Shown one piece after another: positions 1 to 8,609 of a DNA stretch of 16,211 nucleotides (position 1 is the stretch's first letter; each line of letters starts with the position of its first letter). The notes under the pieces are model-generated. The model was not told the DNA's origin, did not search any database, and worked only from the letters and a program-made list of their open reading frames with translations. Where the stretch lies: contig JAPLNJ010000553.1 of the NCBI GenBank assembly GCA_026692885.1, positions 1 through 16,211 on the forward strand, in the 5' to 3' direction. The position numbers were made by a program, and so were the translations under genes. The DNA comes from Planctomycetota bacterium. GTDB lineage: Bacteria > Planctomycetota > Planctomycetia > Pirellulales > Pirellulaceae.

Positions 1-2870
1 TTCTGGAAGTCCAGCCGCAGATTGCTCCAGTCCACGAAAGTCGGATCGCCCGCCTGAGAATAGTTATTCACGTTGGTGCTCAACACGAACCGGCTGGTCG
101 CGTCCGGCACGGTCGTCCAAGGTTGCGTCAGCGTCATGGAACTGGCAGCGTTGGACAGCACCTGCCGGGTCTGGCCAAGACCCGTGCCGACCGTGATCTC
201 GACCGTGTAGCCGGTGTAGTCCTTGACGCCCAGCGGCGCGCCGTTGGCCTGCAGTGTGTTGGCGGTGGCGGAGAGGACGCTGCCGTACAACAGCGGAGCG
301 ACTTGATGGGCGTAGCTCATCAGGCTCAGGTAGGTGAACGGCGTCGCCTCGCAGGCCGCTGCCGACGGATCGGTGCCGCAGTGTCGCAACCCCAGGTTGT
401 GTCCGAGTTCATGAGCTACGGTGCGCCATTGGGTGTAGGCGTTGCCCAGCACCGAGTAGCCGGCACCCGGGATGGCGTTCAGCCCGAATCCGGCCAAGGT
501 CACCAGCAAGTCACTGCCCGGCAGGCCGTGGTTATCGGGACTGCTGAAGAAAGCCGTCTCGGCGAGTCCCGACGAACCGCTCAACAGAACAAAGCCGCTC
601 GTGGGATCCGGGGTGACCGACCAGGTGTCGTAGAAGGACACCTGGTCGTCGGCCGTCTTGCCGGCGAGCGTGTTGCGCTGCCCGGCCGCGGGGCCACTGG
701 TGATCAGCATGACCTCGCCGCGAAGATCGGCCGACGAGTAACCTGCGAAAGGCGTGCCTGCAGCCGTCAGCGTCGCGGTCGTAGCACTGGTGGTGGTGCC
801 CGTCAGCGGAGCGTCGTTGCTGGGGTAGAAGCTATGCGAGTCGGCAAACACGACGTAGTGAAAGGCCAGCTCACGGCCCCACTTGTCCCCGTCGCCAAAG
901 TGATTCTGCTTGACGTCCTGGAAGGCCCTCGCGTTGACGCCGGGGACGGCCGCCGCGGTCCCGAAGTGCAGCACATCCACGTGCGCCGTCGGATCCGCAG
1001 GCATGCCGATCTGATCGCCGCCGTGCAGCGGGCCCACGCCCATCTGTTGCGAAAACGGCTGCCCCGTGCCGTCCGTGCCTGCGCCGCCATCGAGATGCAA
1101 CTTCACGCCCATCGTCCCGTCGGGGTTGCTGACCGGGGCCTGCGCGAACATCGCCACCAATTCCGCTGTGACGCCCGGCGCCGGCTCGTGATGGTGACTC
1201 GACTGGTCGGCCAGCCAGTCCACCTCCAGGAACAGATCCTGGTGCGTGGGACTGGCCCCCATGGCGTTCAGATCCAAGTCGACCGTACCGTCCTGGTCGA
1301 TATCGATCCCGCCGCCCGGTTCCTCCCAGTGATCCAGCAAACCGTCGCCATCCGTATCCAGATGCGACGCCCGGATGACTTGGGAAACCGTCGGGCCCAA
1401 CGCCGGTTGCAGGCCGACCCAAAAGGCCAGGTAGTGGTCGCCCACCTGGACCGTGCGTGTGGCGCCACTGGGATCGTAGGCTGCCACCGCGATCGGATCG
1501 GATAGCTCGAAATCGACAACCTCCGCTCCGCTGACCGTGTCGCCCAACTGCACCACGGGAATCGGGCTGGTTGGATGGAAGACGCGATTCTGGGGAGCTT
1601 GCAGTTCCCGCTGGCTGTCCACACGGACGGACCAGATGCCCTTTTGGTTGGAGAACAGCAGCGGCGCGCCCGACGGCAACGTCGGATTGTCGATGCTGGC
1701 CTGGCTGGGCTGGCCCACGAATGTCACCACGAAGCTCTCGCCGTCGAAGCTGGCACCGTTCAGCCCCAGACGCTCCACGCCCACGCGGGTGAACGAATCG
1801 ATCGCGGCGATGTAGATCCCCTGTTCCGCGGCGTCGTAGCCGAGTTCGTTGTTGGTGATCGGGCTGTAGCCGTCATACGGGTTGTAGTCCACCACGTTCT
1901 CGCCCGCGACGCGGAGGATCGGCCCGAATCCACTGCCTTCGTTGACCACGGCGAAGACGCCGGGACCATGGCCCCGATCACCCGAGAAGACCACGATCGA
2001 ACCATCGCTGCTGATGCCCGGCGCAGCCCCCAGGCTCACAAACAGCTGCGCCGGGTCCGCGGCATTGGTCGAGGCCAGGGTGGTGCTGACGTAAGAGACG
2101 CCCGATTGCCGGACCAGGACGATTTCCTGCGTGGCACCATTCTGCTGACGAAACACCACCGAGCGGTTGTTCGCGGCCATCGGCTGGGTGTTCGGATCCT
2201 GCAGCAGGGTCACGCTGTCGGGAAGCACCGGCAAGTTGCCGACAAAATTGGCGAAGTACAAACCCGGCACTGCCGCCGCATCGCTCTTGGCCACGAAGAC
2301 CACGTCGCCGGACTCGGTCCGCAGACCCTGCTTGACGTCGGTGAACGTGCCGGGGTTGGAGCTGTAGCCTTCAGCGACCGGCAACCGAGTGAGGACTCCC
2401 GGAAGGTCCGTGGCGAATTCGACCACCGACGAGAGGCCGCCCAGATCCGACCGCACCACGACTTCCCCGCCCCCGGTGATTTGCGGCAACGAGTAGTCCA
2501 ACGTCGGTCCGCTCAGGCTGATGCTCGTCGGCAGACCGTTGCCGTTCCCGACCAAGACGGCGTCTTGGATACCGTTCAACCTCCCGACAAAGGCGACCTG
2601 TCCCCGTTCATTCACCGAGACTTCCGGTTCGATCGCCGTGATCGTGTCCCCGCCGCTCGTGAGCAGGTCTCCGATCACGTCGAACTTGTAGTACGCACTC
2701 AACATCCGGCGATCTTCCAGGACCTCCAATCCCAGCTTGGTGAGGAACCGCGAGCGATGGAGGCGGTGCCGTTGCGAAGCACGCCGCCGCGATCGTCGCA
2801 AAGGCGGAGGGTTGGCGGAACCGACCTCCAAACCGCTGACATGGCCCTGAACGAGTGTGGGTTGCGACAT
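1..2870 (-). CDS. Secreted zinc metalloprotease with LEPR-like N-terminus (3' end outside window)
   Basis: I read this frame open for 956 codons from ATG 2870-2868 to the window edge, so the C-terminus is missing. GGAGG sits 5 nt before the ATG. Residues 24-45 are rich in Arg and His and lead into LEVLEDRRMLSA (48-59), the LEPR-type motif of planctomycete exported proteins. Residues about 60-480 hold repeats of the N-x-x-G-x-V-A-F kind (VNERGQVAFVG, SSDGSIVVFSGD), probably beta-propeller-like. D505-T-D-G-D-G is a calcium-loop-like segment. The catalytic part carries DLFLEVDW (about 542), HELGHNLGLRH (H820, E821, H824, H830) and a likely Met-turn SLMSY (M851), a metzincin signature. Two similar modules of about 70 residues (about 695-764 and 860-929) lie before and after the active-site helix. 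The substrate is unknown. An extracellular or surface role is inferred. Confidence 0.9.
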   Translation of the reverse strand, partial: MSQPTLVQGHVSGLEVGSANPPPLRRSRRRASQRHRLHRSRFLTKLGLEVLEDRRMLSAYYKFDVIGDLLTSGGDTITAIEPEVSVNERGQVAFVGRLNGIQDAVLVGNGNGLPTSISLSGPTLDYSLPQITGGGEVVVRSDLGGLSSVVEFATDLPGVLTRLPVAEGYSSNPGTFTDVKQGLRTESGDVVFVAKSDAAAVPGLYFANFVGNLPVLPDSVTLLQDPNTQPMAANNRSVVFRQQNGATQEIVLVRQSGVSYVSTTLASTNAADPAQLFVSLGAAPGISSDGSIVVFSGDRGHGPGVFAVVNEGSGFGPILRVAGENVVDYNPYDGYSPITNNELGYDAAEQGIYIAAIDSFTRVGVERLGLNGASFDGESFVVTFVGQPSQASIDNPTLPSGAPLLFSNQKGIWSVRVDSQRELQAPQNRVFHPTSPIPVVQLGDTVSGAEVVDFELSDPIAVAAYDPSGATRTVQVGDHYLAFWVGLQPALGPTVSQVIRASHLDTDGDGLLDHWEEPGGGIDIDQDGTVDLDLNAMGASPTHQDLFLEVDWLADQSSHHHEPAPGVTAELVAMFAQAPVSNPDGTMGVKLHLDGGAGTDGTGQPFSQQMGVGPLHGGDQIGMPADPTAHVDVLHFGTAAAVPGVNARAFQDVKQNHFGDGDKWGRELAFHYVVFADSHSFYPSNDAPLTGTTTSATTATLTAAGTPFAGYSSADLRGEVMLITSGPAAGQRNTLAGKTADDQVSFYDTWSVTPDPTSGFVLLSGSSGLAETAFFSSPDNHGLPGSDLLVTLAGFGLNAIPGAGYSVLGNAYTQWRTVAHELGHNLGLRHCGTDPSAAACEATPFTYLSLMSYAHQVAPLLYGSVLSATANTLQANGAPLGVKDYTGYTVEITVGTGLGQTRQVLSNAASSMTLTQPWTTVPDATSRFVLSTNVNNYSQAGDPTFVDWSNLRLDFQ

Positions 2871-2906
2871 GCCAACCTCCCTGTTGTTGATGTGCTTGAA
2901 GAATCT

Positions 2907-2929
2907 CGGAAGGGCCTGCACGCCTTCCG
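2907..2929. repeat. Short hairpin in the divergent intergenic region
   Basis: CGGAAGG and CCTTCCG form a 7-bp perfect stem around a 9-nt loop. It lies 37 nt upstream of the metalloprotease ATG, so it would fall in that gene's leader if the promoter is farther upstream. No function can be assigned from sequence. Confidence 0.35.
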
Positions 2930-3019
2930 TGCGCAAGAACAAACGGCCGGAAACCTACGGGCAGAACTCCGGGCAAGGGCATCCTAGGCGCCGATCCCTG
3001 CTTGGCAAGGGGCCTTGGA

Positions 3020-3277
3020 TTGGAGTTCCTGCATGTGAGATCCGTCCGTCACCTTGAATCCTACCAATTGCGGATCGAGTTCAACGACGGCGCTATCAAA
3101 GATGTCGATTTTGCGGCGGAACTCTACGGCCCAGTCTTTGAACCGCTCAAGGATCCCGCGTTTTTTCAGCAGGTGCGAGTCAACGAGGATACGAGCACCA
3201 TCGAGTGGCCCAATGGCGCAGACTTCGCCCCGGAGTTTCTGCACGAGCTTGGCAAGAGCGTCAAACAGGTCGCGTGA
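3020..3277 (+). CDS. DUF2442 domain protein
   Basis: This 85-residue protein matches the DUF2442 pattern: V-R-S-V-R-H-L-E-S-Y-Q-L near the N-terminus, then F-N-D-G, V-D-F, L-Y-G-P-V-F, L-K-D-P-A-F-F, and the hallmark TIEWPNGADFAPEFL. I chose TTG 3020 because AAGGGG (3007-3012) lies 7 nt upstream and because DUF2442 proteins begin just before the first strand; TTG 3002 in the same frame would add 6 residues. DUF2442 genes often sit beside a DUF4160 gene and are discussed as toxin-antitoxin-like pairs. No DUF4160 partner is visible here, so it looks like an orphan. It is divergent from the metalloprotease gene and convergent with the cation transporter gene. Biochemical function is unknown. Confidence 0.85.
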   Translation: MEFLHVRSVRHLESYQLRIEFNDGAIKDVDFAAELYGPVFEPLKDPAFFQQVRVNEDTSTIEWPNGADFAPEFLHELGKSVKQVA

Positions 3278-3398
3278 GTCTTCGGCCGCCGGCGTCCGCG
3301 GGGCGGCCTTCGATGGAACGGCAGGAGCCTCGCCCTCCCGTGGCGCCTGGTAGCGGAAGATGCTGGCAAGGGCTAGAGTGGTTGGTGACTGGGTCTAA

Positions 3399-3520
3399 GG
3401 ACCGTCGCATCAATAACTGTCGGGTCTTCAAAGTAGTCATCACGCTCCGCCGTGATGACATGTCGTCACGGCGGAGCGTGACGACTACGATACTTGTGGC
3501 AGTTATTGATGCGCCGGTCC
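3399..3520. repeat. 122-bp palindromic (MITE/REP-like) element
   Basis: GGACCGTCGCATCAATAACT at 3399 pairs with the reverse complement of 3501-3520 with one mismatch. The arms diverge for about 13 nt, then pair again. Each inner arm also folds on itself: GTCATCACG/CGTGATGAC (3436-3459, loop CTCCGC) and GTCGTCACG/CGTGACGAC (3462-3485, loop GCGGAG). It separates two convergent genes and its last base is part of the transporter's stop codon, so it could serve as a bidirectional terminator. A miniature transposable element is the likely origin (inference). Confidence 0.8.
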
Positions 3521-4425
3521 TAAGCAGGCCGGTCCAGCCCCATGTCCTGCATCGACACGGGATCCTCCGCCGGTTCCAGATGCGTCAAAATATGCACTTC
3601 CGGCAAGACACCGCGGACGTCGGCTTCGATCTGTTCCAGCAGTTCGTGGCCGCGCTGCACGCTCCAATCACCGGGGACTAAAACGTGTACCGCGACAAAA
3701 CGCCGAGAGGCGGCTTGCCGGGTGCGGAGCGCGTGGAACTGGATCCCGCCCGCCTCATATTTCCGGAACACGTCGAGAATCGCCTGCTGCTCTTCCGCGG
3801 GTAACGCCACATCCATCAGACCAGCCACGGAACGCGACACCAGCCGGTAGCCCGACCAGACAATGTTCACCGCCACGGCCAACGCCACGAGCGGGTCCAG
3901 AGGTTCCCAATCGGTAAGGGCCACGGCGCCGACGCCGACGATGACGCCGATCGAAGTCCAGACGTCGGTGAGCAGATGCTGAGCGTCCGCTTCGAGGGTG
4001 ATTGAGTTGAACTTCTTGCCCACGCCTAGCAGCACCCGGGCCACACCAAAGTTGATGACCGAGGCCAGAGTACACATCACCAAGCCCAGTCCTGCCTGCT
4101 CCAGCGGCTGGGGAGCGAACAGACGCTGCACGGCCGCTACACCAATGCTGATGGCCGCCAGCAGAATCAGCGTCCCTTCGACGCCACTGGAGATGTACTC
4201 GGCCTTGCTGTGACCATACAAATGCTCCTCGTCCTCCGGCCTAGCGGCGATCGTCAACATGGCCAGCGCGACGATGGCCCCGGCCAGATTCACCAGCGAC
4301 TCGACGGCGTCGGACAGCAAACCGATCGATCCGGTCAGCCAGTAGGCCAGGCTTTTCAAGCCGATCGTGACGATCGCAGCCGCGATCGACAGCCAGGCGT
4401 AGCGGGTTAGGGAGGAACGTTTCAT
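3520..4425 (-). CDS. Cation diffusion facilitator (CDF) transporter
   Basis: An inner-membrane metal/proton antiporter family protein of 301 residues, about the usual CDF length. Several hydrophobic segments are visible. TM2 carries [11 protein letters not shown] and TM5 carries HLLTDVWTS (the HxxxD half of the CDF metal site). The cytoplasmic C-terminal domain follows ([20 protein letters not shown], then the HILTHLEP end). In TM2, Glu and Asn appear where E. coli FieF has Asp45 and Asp49, so metal preference (Zn, Co, Cd, Fe or Mn) cannot be assigned. I chose ATG 4425, giving [14 protein letters not shown]. An upstream in-frame ATG at 4524 would add 33 residues encoded largely by a 15-nt tandem repeat ([13 protein letters not shown]), which is implausible. 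No strong Shine-Dalgarno sequence is seen. The stop codon overlaps the flanking palindrome. Confidence 0.92.
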   Translation of the reverse strand: MKRSSLTRYAWLSIAAAIVTIGLKSLAYWLTGSIGLLSDAVESLVNLAGAIVALAMLTIAARPEDEEHLYGHSKAEYISSGVEGTLILLAAISIGVAAVQRLFAPQPLEQAGLGLVMCTLASVINFGVARVLLGVGKKFNSITLEADAQHLLTDVWTSIGVIVGVGAVALTDWEPLDPLVALAVAVNIVWSGYRLVSRSVAGLMDVALPAEEQQAILDVFRKYEAGGIQFHALRTRQAASRRFVAVHVLVPGDWSVQRGHELLEQIEADVRGVLPEVHILTHLEPAEDPVSMQDMGLDRPA

Positions 4426-4440
4426 TGCGTCACAGATGTT

Positions 4441-4482
4441 CAGGGACAGTGTGTTCAGGGACGGTGTGTTCAGGGACGGTGG
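4441..4482. repeat. 15-nt tandem repeat, about 2.8 copies
   Basis: The unit CAGGGAC(A/G)GTGTGTT starts at 4441, 4456 and 4471, with the last copy incomplete. It lies immediately upstream of the transporter start on the minus strand, so it may fall within its promoter or leader. Confidence 0.75.
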
Positions 4483-4737
4483 AGCAAGGGCCGAATTGTA
4501 GCTTCTTGGCGACGGCCACGCCATGCCTCAGAAAAAGGCGCAGAAGAAGGCGCAGGTGACGATCCAGGTCGTCGATCCAGGTAGGTTCTTGACACCGGAC
4601 GCCGCGAGCGAGATCATGAGCGGGCAGACGCCAAGAAACAACTTTGGCACTTGGTTTTGCACTCCTCACCTCAACCCTGGGCTGAGAAAACGGGAGAACG
4701 GAGTGAACCCAAAGTTCATCCTGCTTTCGTTCCGGTA
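4483..4737. other. Non-coding intergenic stretch
   Basis: I see no ORF here with family features or a convincing ribosome binding site. The short ORFs are low-complexity (KKAQKKAQ) or run into repeats. It should hold the promoters of the divergent transporter and cytochrome genes, but no clear -35/-10 pair stands out. Confidence 0.5.
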
Positions 4738-4816
4738 GACAAAAAGATTGATGACAAAAAGATGGAAGGAATCCCACGTTCCCAAGGAACATTTTTTTGT
4801 CATCAATGTTTTTGTC
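4738..4816. repeat. Inverted repeat with 27-bp arms
   Basis: The left arm 4738-4764 and the reverse complement of 4790-4816 match at 25 of 27 positions (core ATTGATGACAAAAA), around a 25-nt spacer. Weaker similarity extends outward on both sides (CTTTCGTTCC and CCGTTCCGAA). It could be a miniature element or a fold in the leader of the downstream gene. Confidence 0.75.
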
Positions 4817-4861
4817 CTTTCCGTTCCGAAACCCCTGTTCTTGTCAGCCCACCCCAACCCT

Positions 4862-4878
4862 CTCCCCGGAGTACCGGG
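4862..4878. repeat. Short GC-rich hairpin upstream of the cytochrome gene
   Basis: CCCCGG and CCGGGG pair around AGTA within a run that reads CTCTCCCCGGAGTACCGGGG. It resembles a decayed REP-like palindrome and lies about 30 nt before the start codon at 4907. Confidence 0.5.
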
Positions 4879-4906
4879 GCGTGGGAGTCATCTTTTGGCT
4901 AAGCCT

Positions 4907-7900
4907 ATGAACTGTGATCCGCGAAACAGTTTGCGTCTACTGGCCCATGTGGTGGTCGCTGTGATGGCCGTCGTGGAAGCGTCCACGTTACCGGCCGCAC
5001 CGAGCGACGTGGTGCGCGACGACTGGTACTTCCGGGAATCACTGGCAGCGATTGACGACTGGGAGACGCTGCTGGCGCGTTTGGACGCCGACAAGTCGAC
5101 GCCGCCGATCGCGTCGATTTTGCCTGTCCCCGTCGACGGTCGTCCCATCCGATGGTCCAACCCAGTCCCGCAGCGATTGCTGCCCGCCGCCGATCGCGAA
5201 CAACAGCTGAACGTGCGCAGCGTGGCCGGCCGTCTGGAAATCCAACGCCCTGGTCGCAGCGGCGATGCCCCCTGGGAGACGGCCAAGCCGGATCAGGAGA
5301 TTGTCGCCTATGTGCACCCCGGCGGTGGTGGCAAGGACCAGTGGTATCATCGCTACGACCGACGCTTCGATCGGCTGCTGCGGTTTCGCGCGAAACCCGC
5401 GTCGTGGTCCGTAGAAGGCACCGCCCCTCTGGATCTCCGGCTCGGCAGGAGCACCGTGTCCGTCCGGGTGCACAACGGGGCGGACCGGCCCTTGAACCTG
5501 ACCGGACGCCTGGATTTTCACCGGCCAGCCGAGTCCGTCTGGGGCCCCTCGCAGCCGATCGTAGTGCCTGCGGGAGAGACGCAAACAGTAACCTTCCCGC
5601 TGATCCTGAGAACTCCAGGCGGCGGACTGGCCGCGATCCGGCTGTCGGCGGGAGAAGACGCTTTCTGCATTCCTTGGCTGACGCACGTGGAGCACGTGGG
5701 GGCCGTGCTGAGGAGCATCGAGCAAATTCTTGCGGAGACGCCTGATTCGGCGGCGGCTGGGCAGTTCGGCGCGATGCAACAAACGGCCACCACGATTCAA
5801 GGTGGGGCCGGCGACGGCTGGCCGGCGCTGTTCGAAGACGCCTGCCGACTGCGCGATACCTTGCTGTTGCGGCGGATCGGTTTCGACACGTTGCTGTTCG
5901 TCAAACGCAAGCCGTACTTCTCCGAGCAGCCGTTTATGGATGCCCACCATCTGTTCAATCGGCCTGGGGGCGGGATCTATCGGCTCTCGCCCGTGCGCCC
6001 GGATGGCCAGGTCACGGCCGTGCTCGACTCGTTGGGCGAAGGCGTTTATCGCGACGTGGCGCTGCATTGGGACGCCGACCGGTTGTTGTTCGCGTTCGGG
6101 AACGGCTCGGACAAGTGGGACGGCGGGCAGAGCTACGACCTGTTCGAAATCCGTGTCGACGGTTCCGGCCTGCGCCGCTTGACCTCAGGTCCGTACAACG
6201 ACTGCGAACCGTTCTACCTGCCCGACGGTTGCCTCGGCTTTACCTCGGACCGCTCGGAGCATTTCGTGATGTGCGGCGGAGACCGGCATTCGCCGACGCT
6301 GTTCGTGGCCGAAGCCGACGGTTCGAGCGTACGCCAGTTGAGTTTCAACATGTTTAACGACTTCAATCCGACCCTGCTGCCCGACGGACGGATCCTGTAC
6401 GGCCGTTGGGAATACAACGAACGCAGCGTCACCTCGCTGCACAACCCCTTCACGATGAATCCGGACGGAACGATGGTGGCGCCGTATTACGGCAACGCCA
6501 CCAGCCGGCCGAATGTGGTGATGTTTCCTCGTCCGGTCCCCGGCAGCCACAAAGTCCTGGCCCTGTTTACCGCGCACCACGGCCAGACCCACGGAACCCT
6601 CGGGCTGATCGACGTGCGTCGCGGCGTCGACGGTCTGGAGCCGCTCCAGATCCTGACGCCCCAAGTTCCACTGCTGGGGGAGAAGACGGAAGACAGCCGG
6701 GGCGGCTGGTTCAGTGACCCACAGCCGCTCTCGGAGACGGCCTACTTATGCTCCTACACGCCCACGGTGCTGCCGTGGCTCGAACGCAGTTGGGCGCTGT
6801 ATGTGGGCGACCGGCAAGGGAACCTGGCGTTGGTCTACCGTGACCCGGAAATCTCTTGTGCCGAACCGGTCCCGCTGGTCGTGCATTCGCGCCCGCCAGT
6901 TCGACCGGCCGCCCCGCCGGATACCGACGCGACTGACGCCGAGGCGACCCTCGCGGTGGTGGACGTCTACGAAAACCTGATCGGCGTTCCGCGTGGCGCC
7001 GCCAAGTTCCTGCGGGTCTTGGAAGATGTGCCACGCAAGAGTGTTCCACGCGGCGGCGTGGTGGTGACTTCCGGTTCGCCGATCTTCACGATCAAACGCA
7101 TTCTGGGCACCGTGCCGATCGAGGCGGATGGTTCGGCTCAGTTCGTGGTGCCGGCGAATCGCAACGTGTATTTCGAAGTCTTGGACGCCGAGCAGCGTGA
7201 GATCCAGCGGATGCGCAGCGTGGTTTGCCTCAAGCCGGGCGAACGCCGCACGTGTATCGGCTGCCACGAGTCGCGACTCACGGCACCGCCCAACCGGGCG
7301 TTGTCGGCCCTGCGGCGCGACCCCAGTCGCCCGCAGCCGCCGCCCTGGGGCACGCAGGTAATGAGTTTCTTGCGTGACGTACAACCCGTGCTCAACGCCC
7401 GCTGCGTCCGTTGTCATACCCATGACCGGCCCGCCAACGGCGTGATTCTGACGGACGACCTGACGAACCAATTCAGCGTGGCCTACGAGGAACTGCTGCC
7501 GTATCTGAACCTGGCCAGTGCTTTCCGTTGGGATCACCCGGACGACGTCAAGCCCCGGCCGCCGTATACGTACGGTTCGCGGGTCTCGCGGCTGATGCGG
7601 CTGCTGGACACCGATCATCATGGCGTCGAGCTCAGCGACGAGGAGCGCTTGCGGCTGGTCAACTGGGTCGATGCCAACGGCGTCTACTACGACCGCTACG
7701 AGTCGGACGCGTATGGACCCCAACGGCAGATCTTCCCGGCGGGCGTCCGACGCACGCTGGACGATGTTTACACACGGCGCTGTGCCGCCTGTCATGGTGC
7801 CGGGGACGGCCGACAGGACACCTGGTGGTTGACCGTCAACCGGCGCGAGGTGACCAAGAGCCGCGCTCTGGTGGCACCCCTCGGCCAGTCTGCCGGAGGC

Positions 7901-8566
7901 TGGCAGCGATGCGGCGACCCGGTGTTTGCCGACACCCGCGACTCGGACTACACGAAACTGCTGGCCGCCTTGACCGACCTCCAGCAACGACTTGGTCAGC
8001 GGCCGCGCGAAGATCTGCTGTCGATCGCTGGCACGGAAGCCGAACAGCAGCGCGTGGAGTCACCGCCGCCGCCCGCACCTCGGCCGTCGTCCACTGCCGG
8101 TGCACCGGCAGGTCCGTGGGTCTCCGTGAGCAAGTTGCCGTGGCTGTCCGCCAGTGCCGGCTGGACCCCTAACGGCGACGGTCTGCCGCGGCGGGATCGG
8201 GACGTGCAGAATCAACCCCTGCGTCTGGAGCGGCGCGTCTATCGCCAGGGACTCGGGACCCACGCGCCGTCGGAGATTGTGTACGACTTGGCGGGGCAGT
8301 ACGATCGCTTCGCCGCTTTGGTGGGCGGTGCCGAGGATCGTGGCACGGTGGTTTTCCAGGTGTTCGGCGACGGCCGTTTGCTGTTTGACAGCGGGGTGCT
8401 CGCCGGCCTGCACGGGACCAAGCCGATCGACCTCGACGTCGCGGGCGTGAAGCGTTTGCGGTTGGTGGTGACGGACGCGGGCGACGGTTACATCAGCGAC
8501 ATGGCCAACTGGGCGGACGCCCGCCTGCACAAGCCCGCCGAGTCGCCGCCGGCCGGTCCGAAGTGA
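4907..8566 (+). CDS. HzsA-related c-type cytochrome with beta-propeller and NPCBM domain
   Basis: A 1219-residue exported protein. I start at ATG 4907 because it gives a signal peptide (hydrophobic LLAHVVVAVMAVVEA, then A-rich TLPAAPS); longer in-frame versions begin inside an inverted repeat. Residues about 180-240 look Ig-like. About 340-650 carry TolB/PD40-type blades (DLFEIRVDGSGLRRLTSG, LFVAEADGSSVRQLS, F-N-P-T-L-L-P-D-G-R-I). Three covalent haem c sites follow: CIGCH (783-787), CVRCH (833-837) and CAACH (959-963). After a Pro-rich linker (about 1053-1070) comes an NPCBM-like domain with GLGTHAPS (1115-1122). Propeller plus haem c resembles the hydrazine synthase alpha subunit family, but no HzsB/HzsC-like neighbour is present, so hydrazine synthesis is not implied. 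A periplasmic redox role with carbohydrate binding is inferred. Confidence 0.9.
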   Translation: MNCDPRNSLRLLAHVVVAVMAVVEASTLPAAPSDVVRDDWYFRESLAAIDDWETLLARLDADKSTPPIASILPVPVDGRPIRWSNPVPQRLLPAADREQQLNVRSVAGRLEIQRPGRSGDAPWETAKPDQEIVAYVHPGGGGKDQWYHRYDRRFDRLLRFRAKPASWSVEGTAPLDLRLGRSTVSVRVHNGADRPLNLTGRLDFHRPAESVWGPSQPIVVPAGETQTVTFPLILRTPGGGLAAIRLSAGEDAFCIPWLTHVEHVGAVLRSIEQILAETPDSAAAGQFGAMQQTATTIQGGAGDGWPALFEDACRLRDTLLLRRIGFDTLLFVKRKPYFSEQPFMDAHHLFNRPGGGIYRLSPVRPDGQVTAVLDSLGEGVYRDVALHWDADRLLFAFGNGSDKWDGGQSYDLFEIRVDGSGLRRLTSGPYNDCEPFYLPDGCLGFTSDRSEHFVMCGGDRHSPTLFVAEADGSSVRQLSFNMFNDFNPTLLPDGRILYGRWEYNERSVTSLHNPFTMNPDGTMVAPYYGNATSRPNVVMFPRPVPGSHKVLALFTAHHGQTHGTLGLIDVRRGVDGLEPLQILTPQVPLLGEKTEDSRGGWFSDPQPLSETAYLCSYTPTVLPWLERSWALYVGDRQGNLALVYRDPEISCAEPVPLVVHSRPPVRPAAPPDTDATDAEATLAVVDVYENLIGVPRGAAKFLRVLEDVPRKSVPRGGVVVTSGSPIFTIKRILGTVPIEADGSAQFVVPANRNVYFEVLDAEQREIQRMRSVVCLKPGERRTCIGCHESRLTAPPNRALSALRRDPSRPQPPPWGTQVMSFLRDVQPVLNARCVRCHTHDRPANGVILTDDLTNQFSVAYEELLPYLNLASAFRWDHPDDVKPRPPYTYGSRVSRLMRLLDTDHHGVELSDEERLRLVNWVDANGVYYDRYESDAYGPQRQIFPAGVRRTLDDVYTRRCAACHGAGDGRQDTWWLTVNRREVTKSRALVAPLGQSAGGWQRCGDPVFADTRDSDYTKLLAALTDLQQRLGQRPREDLLSIAGTEAEQQRVESPPPPAPRPSSTAGAPAGPWVSVSKLPWLSASAGWTPNGDGLPRRDRDVQNQPLRLERRVYRQGLGTHAPSEIVYDLAGQYDRFAALVGGAEDRGTVVFQVFGDGRLLFDSGVLAGLHGTKPIDLDVAGVKRLRLVVTDAGDGYISDMANWADARLHKPAESPPAGPK

Positions 8567-8609
8567 GTCGTCGAGTAAACCGTGATACCACCCGCAGTTG
8601 GAAGTGACA
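8567..8609. other. Short 3' flank of the cytochrome gene
   Basis: No terminator with a T-run is visible directly after the stop. The first strong secondary structures belong to the composite element that starts at 8610. Confidence 0.4.

Noticed and set aside
123..1505. Long plus-strand ORF of 460 codons
   Set aside because: It lies opposite the metalloprotease frame, which has HExxHxxGxxH and LEPR motifs. The plus-strand translation is Arg/Gly/Val-rich with no domain, a GC-driven shadow.
1575..2987. Long plus-strand ORF of 470 codons
   Set aside because: Same reason: antisense to the verified 956-codon minus-strand frame, with low-complexity His/Arg/Asp-rich content.
4426..4524. N-terminal extension of the CDF transporter
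   Set aside because: It is encoded mainly by a 15-nt tandem repeat ([13 protein letters not shown]), and CDF proteins normally start just before TM1.
4748..4906. 53-residue N-terminal extension of the cytochrome
   Set aside because: It begins inside an inverted repeat and would place the signal peptide internally; ATG 4907 gives a proper signal peptide.
4907..8566. True hydrazine synthase subunit of an anammox bacterium
   Set aside because: Only family-level resemblance is seen, with no HzsB/HzsC partners and an added NPCBM domain.
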